Part shown: positions 54,931 to 64,000 of the stretch, in pieces | Position numbering within the stretch: position 1 is the stretch's first letter | Layout: each line of letters begins with the position of its first letter | Assembly: GCA_026018925.1 (NCBI GenBank) | Contig: JAKSZU010000008.1 | Coordinates: forward strand, 58,512,027 to 58,576,026 | DNA: 64,000 bases | Origin: Tupaia tana | Lineage: Eukaryota; Chordata; Mammalia; Scandentia; Tupaiidae | Direction of reading: 5' to 3' | Notes under the pieces: generated by a model | Database searches by the model: none | The model's input: the letters and a program-made list of their open reading frames with translations, nothing else | Told to the model about the DNA's origin: nothing | Program-made: the position numbers and the translations under genes

Positions 54931-56220
54931 GTGCCTCATGCTGTCATTATGGGAGTCTATCAGGATAATATATATACTTATATCACATATTCATTTTGCT
55001 AGAGCTCATCAGTTTGGGAGTAATCAATTTTGCATTTCTTAATCAAAATTATGGCTTTAATTCACTGAGTTTTTTTTTTACTTTGAATTTTTAAAGCTGT
55101 CGATGTTAACAGTAAATATAAAACTGTCCTTTGGATAGTTGCTTCTAAACCTGATTTAGGACACAGTTAATCGTTATTTTTTTTAGGGCATTAAATTAAA
55201 GTTACTGGTTTGCATCAACAAGTTAGCAAACTTAAAACAATTAGGTGATTGTAAGTGATCTTTATTTTTTACTTCCACATCAGAATACTCTGTTCCTTGC
55301 CTATAACCTTGCCTCTTAAGATCACAAACTAATAAAAGATGAGTTGCTGGACCATTTAAGACAAGTCTAGCTTGGCCTTTAAAAGATAATTAGGAAAAAG
55401 TAAGTGAAGCAAAATGTGATTTTGTTCATTATATTTCTATTGTTTGTGTCAAATGCCTTAAAATATGTTCTCTAAAGAGTTCTGCACTTCTACTATAAAG
55501 GTAGAAGTATTGTCTGTTTATTTTGAGGGGATTGGAAGGATTCGAAGAGATCTTAAGCATTCAAAAAAATACAGGTATCTCTCTCTCTTCATATTTCATT
55601 GGCAGTTGTAGATTAATAAAGTACTTTTTATGTTACCATATTTGGATATTAGATTTCTGCTAAATATTTGAAGGTAATAATAATGCTTGCTATATTATTA
55701 GTTCAGATTGATCATCTCTTGGCAGCTTAATGCAACAGTATTTACTATTTACTTACATGTATTTATATACACGGAAAAGAAAAAAATCTTAGTATTTTTG
55801 TGGTTGCATTTGTCATTAGATGAATGGGCAGGGAACTGAATTAGGCTTCTTAGTTGTTTTATGTATCTTTGCTCCATTCTTTAACTGGTAGTGAAGACAT
55901 CATTCAAAACTTGCTAAATAGTAGTAAATGCAGTCAATCAGTAATGTGGTAGGAAAAAAAATGCAGTAGTAGAGAGGAATCAGATAAAATAAAGGAATAA
56001 AGGTGAAATGGGATTTATAGACTCAAAATACACCGTGATGACAAAATGTAGTATGAATTGTATGATCATATTCAAATATCTCAAATGTTTTTGTCCTGTC
56101 TTGAGCTGTCAATAGGTTCATGTACCTACTATTTGAACAGAATACTAACCTGTTTCCAGGGTTTAAGTTTTAAGCAAATTTCCTTACCAATTAAAAACTG
56201 CTTTTCTTGAAATTACAAGC
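54931..56220. other. Intronic sequence, nothing recognised
   Basis: 1.3 kb free of recognisable repeats, AT-rich. No exon signal. Confidence 0.4.
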
Positions 56221-56221
56221 T

Positions 56222-56556
56222 GAACTTGCTATTGAAAGTAGTTAGATTATTTAAGAAATTGTGTGATCAAGAAAAAGTGAGGGGAGGGGGAAGGAATGGA
56301 ATACAACCATAGACACCAGAGACAGTGTGAGAAGAGGGTGGGAAAGGGCAGAGGATCAGACATAGGGGTAAATATAAATATAAATATATACACACACATA
56401 TATATGTGAAACTAGAAATGGAAAATTATTGATGATAACGTACATGATTAAGCCACTGTGCAGTATATTCTGGATGGGAAACCACTTTTTATATGCTGTG
56501 ACGATGATTAGGGGATGAATGTATAGTAATTAATTTTAAAAAAAGTTTCAGGAAAA
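56222..56556 (+). repeat. L1-like 3' tail, copy A of a local pair
   Basis: TGAACTTGCTATTGAAAGTA, purine-rich GTGAGGGGAGGGGGAAGG, CACCAGAGACAGTGTGAGA, AACTAGAAATGGAAAATTAT and GTATATTCTGGATGGG, then A-rich. It matches the block at 56686 from end to end. Confidence 0.6.
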
Positions 56557-56685
56557 AAATGCATATTTGATGACTGCAGTAAGCTATATCACCCCAGCTA
56601 GGTGCTACTTGATAGTATGTTCATTCTACTTACTGAGGTTTATGCCTAAGGTCAGACTTGTGTTCATGGATATGTATATATCAGC

Positions 56686-57040
56686 TGTGCTTGCTATTGC
56701 AAATATTTAGATTAATTAAGTTCATTAGCAAATCAATAAAATGGGGGGGAAGGCATAGAAAGCAACCATGGATACCAGAGACAGTGTGGGAGGAGGGTGG
56801 GACAAGGCAGAGGGTGAGAGATAGGGAATCAAGGATGGCAAAAAAAAAAAAAAAAAAAAAAAAAAGCAAAGTATAAAAGAAACAAGAAATGGAAAATTAT
56901 TTGTTGATGATAACACATGTTTATGTGCTTGATTGAGCCAGTATACAGTGTATTCTAAATGGGAAATCACATTTTGTATGCTGTAATGATGTATAGTGAA
57001 TGAATGTAAATAAACAAATTTAAATTAAAAAAATAAAATA
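56686..57040 (+). repeat. L1-like 3' tail, copy B of a local pair
   Basis: TGTGCTTGCTATTGCAAATA, GGGGGGGAAGGCATAG, TACCAGAGACAGTGTGGGAG, (A)26 within, AACAAGAAATGGAAAATTAT, GTGTATTCTAAATGGGAAAT, then a poly(A)/AAATAAAA tail. Copy A lies 464 bp upstream in the same orientation. Confidence 0.6.
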
Positions 57041-57064
57041 AAAAAATAAAGCCTCCAAAAAAAA

Positions 57065-57474
57065 TAACAACAAATATTTTTAATGTTACTTATTTAGAAC
57101 CAGGGGTTAGATAGAAGGGACATAATGTAAAATTTATCTAATAAGCTAAAACTACCAAAAGCAGCGATTGAAAACATTTTAGATAAATGGTCATTGGTCA
57201 TTGGATTATAAAAAAAATTACTTATATGCATATTAAGAGTGAAGGGTGTTGAGTGAAAGTGAAATAGAGCTCCATAATGTAGTTTAGACAAGTATGTCCA
57301 GAAAAACTACAAAGTGAGCCATATTTTTAAATTTAAGTTTTCTAGCATCTCTATTAAAACAGTAAAAAGAAGCAATGAGATTAATTTTAATAATATATTT
57401 TTATTTAACCCAGTATATCCATAATACCATTTCAATGTATAATCAATAAAAAATTATTAATGAGGTACTTTAAT
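57065..57474. other. Intronic sequence, nothing recognised
   Basis: No supported feature. Confidence 0.4.
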
Positions 57475-57856
57475 GTTATGGTTTGGATAATGGTGTACCC
57501 TCCTGAAGGTTCATGTTTTTGAATTTGGATATCCGCCCGAAATTTCTATGTTGGGGCCTGATTACATTGTAAAGGTATTAAGTAAAAACATGCCTTAATG
57601 GTGTCTTAGGGTTGACCTGAGGGTGTGATAATATCCTTAGGCCCTTTTGATCGAGTTCCACAGGTATATAAACAGAGAGAAAGAGACCAGAAAGAGAAAC
57701 TCGTGTGTGCAGACCACACTCTGCTCTACTCTACTCAAAGTTCTGCCTCCTGCCATCCTGTGACACCTCTGGACTTTTCAGTCATCAGAATCATGAATTT
57801 TGTTAGTAAACCTCTATTTTCTTTATGAACCATCCAGTCTTAGGTAATGCAAAACT
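57475..57856 (+). mobile_element. MaLR-type LTR (MST/MLT1-like), sense
   Basis: It starts TTATGGTTTGGATAATGGTG and has TGTTGGGGCCTGATTACATT and GGGTGTGATAATATCC. ATTTTGTTAGTAAACCTCTA and CATCCAGTCTTAGGTAATGC stand in place of the usual AAATTTCTGTTGTTTAAGCC and CCACCCAGTCTATGG. Confidence 0.55.
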
Positions 57857-58182
57857 GGCAAAGATATTTACTTTCAGTTTTTTGTACAAACTGTTTGAAA
57901 CCTGGAAGGCATTTTATACTTTAACGCATAGCAATTCAGACCAGCCACATTTCAAGTATTTAATTGTTAGATGTGGCTTTTGACTGTCATATTGGACAGT
58001 CAGGTTTAGGTGTGAATTTTCTTGAGCCTTGGTTTACTCATTCGGAAAATGATGATAATATCCATTTAAATGGGTTAATATGACTATCAAATTATATATT
58101 TGTACAGCCAAAATCCTTCCTTTAGACTTCAGAAGAAAAAAAAATGAAATAAATGAAGGCATTAAAATAAATCTATGAGACT
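57857..58182. other. Intronic sequence, nothing recognised
   Basis: No supported feature. Confidence 0.4.
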
Positions 58183-58198
58183 ATGAAAGTAATGAAAA

Positions 58199-58439
58199 CT
58201 TTTTTTTTTTCTAGTTTTTACTATAGGGTGTGTGTGCTCACCAGAGAAAGAGAGAAAGTGAGAAATCACCCTCTGGGTAACGGCCATACTGCACTCCCTT
58301 TTACTTCACTCTCCTCTCAGGATTTGGGCAAGCACACACATGCATCAGGCGTGATTTTTAAGCCGCCAGGTCTGGGACTTGAGCAGTGAAGTCAGCCCTT
58401 TGGGACCCAGTGCCACAACCTCCACACTACCTGCTGACT
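58199..58439 (-). mobile_element. SINE-L, old subtype, antisense
   Basis: TTTTTACTATAGGGTGTGTG to CACTACCTGCTGACTC. Flanks GAAAGTAATGAAAACTT and AGAAATAATAGAAACTT are an eroded target repeat. The palindromic block is reduced to ACCCTCTGGGTAACG. Confidence 0.85.
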
Positions 58440-59090
58440 CAGAAATAATAGAAACTTCTCCCAACTATCTGAGAATCTGTTTGCTGCTCTTTAGTCTACT
58501 CTTTCTGATAGGGTAGACAAATGAAATAAACCCTTTCACAGTAAGCTACCTATGCTTCCAAACACTTAAATTATCAAAAGGATAGCTTTCTATGGAAGAA
58601 TACTTTTTCTAATTGTTCAGTTCTGTCTGTGCACCTCATGACTATAGTTGCCAAGAAATTCAAAGTTAAATCTGAAGTTCAACTACAAGTAGTACTTACA
58701 GTCTGTATATTTCTACTAATTTACACTTTAACTATTTTAAGCCCTTTTTTACTTTATTTTACCATTATTCTATTTATCATTCTTAAGTAAATCCATGTAT
58801 TTTGTAAAACAAGTAATATGAATAGAGACAAGGATTTTTTTATAAATTTTTCAGCTGTTTTATAGTTTTTTAGGGTTTGTAAGGTTGACATTCAGGCTAG
58901 ACATTTCTGAATATTGAATACCATTAACACCGGAATGCAGAAGTTACAGAATATATTGGGAAATAAAATGAACATTATTTTGAGAATAAACTCTGACTCT
59001 TTTTAAAGATAGGAAAGTCCAACTTATCAGGGACTGCAGAGCTAAAACTATTAGGCAACACTACAAATATTTTTTTTTTTTAATTAAAAT
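58440..59090. other. Intronic sequence, nothing recognised
   Basis: No supported feature. Confidence 0.4.
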
Positions 59091-59094
59091 CTGG

Positions 59095-59325
59095 GCTCAG
59101 CTACCATGGCATAGGCATTAGGGTACCTTCTGGAGCCACATGGAAGGTCTGGGTTCTGATTACAGACAAGCGTAAACGTGTGGGGCATGGCAGTGTGCAC
59201 CTGTAATCCTGGAAGACAGGCTTGTGCAGGAGGATGGCAATATGGCGTATCCCTGACCAAAATGCTTCTCCCTCCCTTTCCAGTTCTCTCTCTCCCCTTC
59301 TGTTTCTCTTATCTCTTAAAAATAA
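59095..59325 (+). mobile_element. SINE-O, copy 7, with an Alu-like internal phrase
   Basis: CTCAGCTACCATGGCATAGG head and GGTCTGGGTTCTGATTAC as a decayed B box, with TCTCTCTCCCCTTCTG near the end. The phrase GTGTGCACCTGTAATCCTGG resembles a 7SL/Alu domain, but one short phrase is not enough to claim 7SL ancestry. Confidence 0.45.
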
Positions 59326-59330
59326 ATGAA

Positions 59331-59935
59331 ATTCTGAATAGTTCACTTGAATCTATAGGATTTTACCTACTAGAGATGAGATCCACAACAACCTTTGCCA
59401 TGACTAAGTTTGATAGAATAAATCCTATAGTTTATACTTGATAGTCTCTTTAGTTCTATATATTTTCACCATTACATCAGTCTATTCCACAGATACAGTA
59501 TCTTTTAAAAAATCTGAAGTAGTGTTGAAAACAAAATATGAAAGCTACATATTTTGGGTAAAACTTCCTATATCAATTAATAGCAACCTTAGATTATGGG
59601 GCTCTACTTGAAAAAACTATTGATTTTTTAATTGGTACTGAAGTATCTTATTTTTTGGTAAAAGCATGATCTATAAGGATTAGGGATGGTATCCAAAAAA
59701 CAAGAAACAAACAGTGTGCTATCTACCTACGGTATAGCTTAAACTCCACTGCAGTTCTGTAGAAAATCTATATAAAGAAATTTATGTTTTAAACAGTTTA
59801 TCTCTGTGGCCAGAGACAAACAGTAATAATGCTATGACATGAAATTTAGGCATACAATATGACCGAGGCCCTATGTTTTCTCAAAGTCATGTCTAAACTC
59901 TATTTAGCTTGCTTGTGCTGAATTGGGTTACGTGC
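59331..59935. other. Intronic sequence, nothing recognised
   Basis: No supported feature. Confidence 0.4.
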
Positions 59936-59939
59936 CTTT

Positions 59940-60425
59940 TTAAAAAAAAAATTTTTATATTAAATTTAATCACATATATTTTTGCAGTGTTTAACATTTT
60001 TTTCAGCACAATTACCATGCATATCAGTCAAGACAAAGACATTACTATCCACATAATCAAATAGCTTTTTTTTTTTAGATTATTTATTTATTTATTTGGA
60101 GAGGTTTTGGCTATAGGGCGTGTGCGCTCGCCAGATAGACAGAGAGAGACAGAGAGACAGAAAGTGAGAAATCACCCCCCAGGGGGGATGGCTACGCCGC
60201 AATCCCCTCTCCTCCATTCTCCTCTCGGGATCTTGGGCACGCATGCACACGCGCCCGGCGTGAGTTTAAGCCACCGGGTCCAGGACTCGAACCGTGGTCG
60301 ACTTTGTGGGAGTCCAGTGACATAGCCATTACGCTAACTGCTGGTCCCTGATTATTATTACTTTTTTAAACATTCAATCACTATATATCATTTGGCTTCT
60401 AATGAGCAAAGACTTTCTCTTCTGA
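59940..60425 (-). mobile_element. L1 3' tail, antisense, split by SINE-L
   Basis: CATGCATATCAGTCAAGACA and AAGACATTACTATCCACATA parallel the 46950 copy (CTATTAGTCAAGAAAAGACA, CATCACCATATACATTATC). After the SINE it resumes CAATCACTATATATCATTTG. Confidence 0.6.
60098..60348 (-). mobile_element. SINE-L, young, antisense, nested in L1
   Basis: GAGAGGTTTTGGCTATAGGG to GCTAACTGCTGGTCCC, with donor-like GGCGTGAGTTT intact. The copy is CpG-rich (CACACGCGCCCGGCGTGAG). The target repeat is obscured by the T-rich flank. Confidence 0.92.
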
Positions 60426-60429
60426 GTAA

Positions 60430-60687
60430 AGTACTGTTATTCTTAAAGCTTATATACTCAAATTCATGTGTAAACAGTTTTTATGTAATTTGGATTACTT
60501 CTTAAGCAGCTAGATTGAAAACTACTAGAGCAAACATCAGTAATTATAACTTTTACCTTCTTCATGACATTTAAAACAGTGTTCTGATTGAATAGCATAA
60601 GAGCTATTTCTTGATCGACTTATCATAAATACTCTTTCTGATAGTATCAGGATGAAAGCTTTCACTGACAGTAGGCCTGGGTGTCTA
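60430..60687. other. Intronic sequence, nothing recognised
   Basis: No supported feature. Confidence 0.4.
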
Positions 60688-60700
60688 AGATTTCTCTTTT

Positions 60701-60865
60701 TTTTAAGAATTATTTTATTTAACTTTATTTATTTTTATTTGAGCAGAGAGGGACAGAGTGAAGGAGAAAGAACGTGAGAAAGCAAGCCGCCAGGTCCAGG
60801 ACTCGAACTGCAATCGACCATGTGGTAGTCCAGCGTCCTTAACCACCATGCCACCTGCTGGCCCC
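60701..60865 (-). mobile_element. SINE-S, antisense
   Basis: AAGAATTATTTTATTTAAC, TTTGAGCAGAGAGGGACAG, GGACTCGAACTGCAATCGAC and CATGCCACCTGCTGGCCCC. AGATTTCTCTTTT before and AGATTTTTTCTTTT after are the target repeat. Confidence 0.92.
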
Positions 60866-61256
60866 AGATTTTTTCTTTTAAAGCAAGGTTTGGAACTGTT
60901 TCAAAATAGATCGTGACTCTTTATTTTACTTTGCTTTATTTTAATACTAAGAATCAGTTTAAAAATTAAAATAATGTGATGTACTTCTATGAAATCCTTA
61001 GCAAATCAAAGATTGATTTTTAGAAGTAATAAGAGCAAGTCAATTGGGACTCACCTGCTCCCTTTGAAAAGTACAGTATTAGGAAGACTTTTAACATTTA
61101 TGCACATATATAACATGGTAAGAACTCAGATTCTAGCGAAATTTCATGATAAGCACAAAAAGAAAATGCATGCTGTATGGGATACTTTTTTGTTTTACCT
61201 ATATTATTATGAGTGAACTCATAGTACTAGCTGGTGTCTGTTCTGACTGGTTTGTT
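60866..61256. other. Intronic sequence, nothing recognised
   Basis: No supported feature. Confidence 0.4.
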
Positions 61257-61273
61257 ACAAAATATTTGATTTT

Positions 61274-61554
61274 GGGAACCAGCAGTTAGCGTAATGGCTA
61301 TGTCGCTGGACTCCCACGTAGTCGACCGCGGTTCGCATCTCGGACCCGGTGGCTTACAACTCACGCCGGGCGCGTGTGCGTGCGTGCCCAGGATCCCGAG
61401 AGGAGAATGGAGGAGAAGGGATTGCGGCGTGACCATCCCCCCTGGGGGGTGATTTCTCGCTTTCTGTCTCTATGTCTCTCTCTGTCTGTCTGGCGAGCGC
61501 ACGCGCCCTATAGCGAAAAACCTCTCCAAAAAAAAAAAAAAAAAAAAAAACACA
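61274..61554 (+). mobile_element. SINE-L, very young candidate
   Basis: Full-length copy with intact A box, TCGACCGCGGTTCG, GGCGAGCGCACGCGCCCTAT and CCCCCCTGGGGGG. The B box is slightly changed (GGTTCGCATCT). The 17-bp duplication ACAAAATATTTGATTTT is perfect (61257-61273 and 61555-61571). Confidence 0.96.
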
Positions 61555-61571
61555 ACAAAATATTTGATTTT

Positions 61572-63555
61572 TAACTCTGACTTGTGTGAACCAATTGCTT
61601 TAATAATATCCCTTTATGCATATGAATAAATGAAAATGTGTTTAAATTTACTACAGTTGCATTTTCATTTCACACCAGGAACCTAATTTCAACTCAATAA
61701 CCCCAAAGAATGAAGCATAAAATCTCGCTTAAGCCAGCAATTAATTACATTTCATGGTAAGCAAAAAATGATTCATTCAACTTTTTTTTCCTAGGTAATA
61801 GTGGGTTATGTATAAATTTTTAATTATCTCAGATCTCTGTAACCTTTCAAAGCTATCAGAGAATGAAGTCATTCAACATACCCACAGGGCCAAAGGCCAT
61901 TCACGCTTTCTAGGTTTACCTAGATCAATGATATCTTTAGCCCAAAATTCTGGAAAAAAGGCACTAATGCAATCAGTAAACATTTTACTAAAAGAGGGCC
62001 TTAGTCTAGAGAGATAGAGTGTAAGATATTTGTTGTTAAACTCCAGATAATGCAATAAACATCTAAAGTTTCAAATTGATTGTTTTCTCTCTCACTAAAT
62101 ATCCCCTTAGTTATAGTATTTCTACTACTCATTATTCCCAGGGATCTGACTTCTAGCATTGCCAGATTGGGGAGTAATAGTTGGGGAGACTTAGTAACTG
62201 TCTTTATCTGTGGAGTTGACTACGAAGTTATCCCATTCTCAGAATTCCACAAGCTCTCCGTATCTTAATATCTGAGCCTGTGACTTCTGTGTTTATGCCT
62301 TCCACGAGCTATTTTGTCTTTTATGCCTTAACTCTCATAGATTGATGAGTTGCAGTCCAGAAAGTTTCTTCTCACAAAAGGCCATACCGTTCTTTATCTA
62401 TATTAGAGAGTGTTGGATGTTCCATTTTCTTGGCCTTTTACCTATTCCAGGACCAAGTCAGGATCCAAAAATACTCTGGTGGCCTGCACAGGCGATGCCC
62501 TTAGCATGATTTCAGCATTCTGCTAAATTTCCCAAAGTGCAGGAAAAGGAAAAGATAGTGTTCAAATAAAAGTATGTTTGAAAGAAAAGGAAAACAGATG
62601 AAAAACCTATTTCCACAGACAAGTCTAGGGGAAAGAAAGTATGGGAAAAATAGTACTGCAGACTGAGAAGTAGAACAAAGCCATAGTACTCATCTACGTC
62701 TTAAGTTATGTGGGTTTATTATAATGTACTTTCTCTTAGAGGAAGACAGTGGTAGCTTTGGAAAAAGGTAATCTATCCAAAAGTCATTGCACGGCCCTTG
62801 CCTTTTCCTTCATAAATTTCATGAGGCAAACTCTTTGCAGAAATATAAATATGGAAAATGTATGTTCTTGTAAATTCCAGAACTGGAAGCACTTAGTCCT
62901 TCACTTTGTGGTTTAGGATTAGTTTCTCTTCACTGTGAGACATTCAATTTGGTGATTATAATGTGAACCATATACGATGATCATCTATAGCATATTTGAG
63001 AATCAATCTCAAGGAACATAATGACATGACAAGCAAATAGTTGCCCGCTGCTAGTGAAATACCAAAGCAGAGTTAAAATAGCCTTAGGAAATAAGTCTGC
63101 AGGTGAAACTGAACTATTTCCAAGTGGAAATCTTATTACATCAGTATGATCATATTTAGCATAGAAATATAGCTATTTTTTATTAGAGCTGTACCTACTT
63201 GGAAACTAAATCTCTTGCTTTCAACATTAAGAGAAACATGTGCATTTCTTAGTTTAATTTGGAGGCATGAAGTCACGAAATACATTTTGTTTGGCTGAAG
63301 GTTTTTCTCATCTTTATATTTTTATTCACTTATTTTAAGTGATTTTATGATTGATTAAGAAAATAAAATGTAATCACATTTTTCAGTATGTTGTTTGGTT
63401 GCATATCATGAGATTCTGTGGAAGTAAGAACACCAAACATTTTTAAGACCTCACTTTGATAAAAATATATCAGGCTTGATATAAAAAAATGCTTCTCTTA
63501 ATATTGAATACTTTCACACAGACTTTCTTGTCAAAAATTCTAATTTTTGGAAAAT
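61572..63555. other. Intronic sequence, nothing recognised
   Basis: 2 kb with no SINE, LINE or LTR that I can name: the longest such stretch in the window. The open frame at 61808-62017 and its antisense partner have no recognisable homology or splice context. Confidence 0.4.
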
Positions 63556-63559
63556 TTAC

Positions 63560-63690
63560 TAATAAAGTTTTTTTAGTGTTTTTTATTATGTACAATGTAT
63601 ACACTCACAGGAAAGTGCAAAATTAATAGTCTCATGTGTTCTTCACCCACCCTGCAGTAACATTTTATATACCTATAGTTTGATACAAAA
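63560..63690 (-). mobile_element. Possible L1 3' UTR scrap, antisense
   Basis: ATTATGTACAATGTATACAC, ACAGGAAAGTGCAAAATTAA and TGTTCTTCACCCACC resemble the reversed end of an old L1. Short and diverged. Confidence 0.35.
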
Positions 63691-63794
63691 CCAAGAAATC
63701 TAAATTGGTACAATAATGTTAGTTAGACTACAGACTTTAGAAGTGATGAGTGAATGTGAAGAGTAGTCTAGAAAAAAAATTTTTTTGAACTTAT

Positions 63795-64000
63795 ATAATA
63801 AGTTGGTTGTTTTAGTCTTCCTGGTCTGTTGTGAACAATAGAACTTACTTTTCACAGTTCAAGAAACTGCAAAGTCCAAGATCAAGGTGCCAGGAAATTT
63901 GATTCTTGGTGGGGCCCTCTTTCTGGCTTACAGAAGGCCACTTTCTTACTGTGTCCTCATACAGTTAAGGGAAAGAAGGGACACCAACTCTGTTGTCTCT
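63795..64000 (-). mobile_element. MaLR (MST/MLT1-type) LTR, antisense, cut by the window edge
   Basis: GAACTTACTTTTCACAGTTC, AAGTCCAAGATCAAGGTGCC, TTCTTGGTGGGGCCCTCTTT and TTACTGTGTCCTCATACAG follow a reversed MST-type LTR. It continues beyond the window. Confidence 0.75.

Noticed and set aside
59178-59441. Alu or 7SL-derived SINE
   Set aside because: Only one short phrase (CACCTGTAATCCTGG) resembles Alu. The remainder follows the SINE-O layout.
1-64000. CRISPR array or bacterial system
   Set aside because: The recurrent units are about 165-270 bp, dispersed, in both orientations and flanked by target duplications: eukaryotic SINEs, not spaced direct repeats.

Overview
The window is mammalian nuclear DNA, almost all of it intronic. 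The one protein-coding segment I can support is a single internal exon at 27463-27704 (+). It encodes a serine- and lysine-rich piece of the presynaptic scaffold RIM2, so the window should be read as RIMS2 on the + strand: about 27 kb of the intron before this exon and about 36 kb of the intron after it. No other exon, RNA gene or CpG-island promoter was recognised.

The organism is suggested by its repeats. Dozens of copies belong to tRNA-derived SINEs with exact RNA polymerase III A and B boxes. I call them SINE-L (about 265 bp, A-tailed, with a self-complementary C6-T-G6 block) and SINE-S (about 165-200 bp, with a TAAATAAA-rich end and a TTAAATAAAATAATTCTT tail). There are no Alu, B1/B2 or carnivore/ruminant SINEs. 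L1 3' ends resemble those of primates, and MaLR LTRs, MIR, L2 and hAT-Charlie relics are present. From memory this best fits the colugo (Dermoptera, CYN-type SINEs). That is an inference which needs a library search.

Layout. 1-5 kb: MIR relics carrying nested SINEs. 5-12 kb: L2/MIR with SINEs of several ages, including a SINE inside a SINE. 12-24 kb: the densest young SINE-L stretch, with one hAT element at 15.4 kb and L2 fragments. 24-27.4 kb: SINE-poor flank, two MIRs and a TG/CT microsatellite. 27.46-27.70 kb: the exon. 27.7-34.6 kb: a long, broken antisense L2, a MIR and a hAT relic split by a SINE-S. 34.6-46 kb: antisense L1, MLT1 LTRs, L2/MIR and SINEs. 46-55 kb: three large antisense L1 3' ends, each interrupted by a SINE. 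55-64 kb: a locally duplicated L1-like tail, MaLR LTRs, SINEs, and mostly unrecognised unique sequence after 61.6 kb.

Nesting gives a relative history: MIR/L2 (oldest), then hAT/MLT1/old L1 and a degenerate third SINE group (SINE-O), then old SINE-L and SINE-S, then young SINE-L. I found no operon-like or multi-gene system. The more interesting signals are in the SINE biology: a tail-less SINE insertion that looks primed by internal microhomology, antisense SINE-L copies carrying a built-in acceptor/donor pair, and a possibly unnamed old SINE family.
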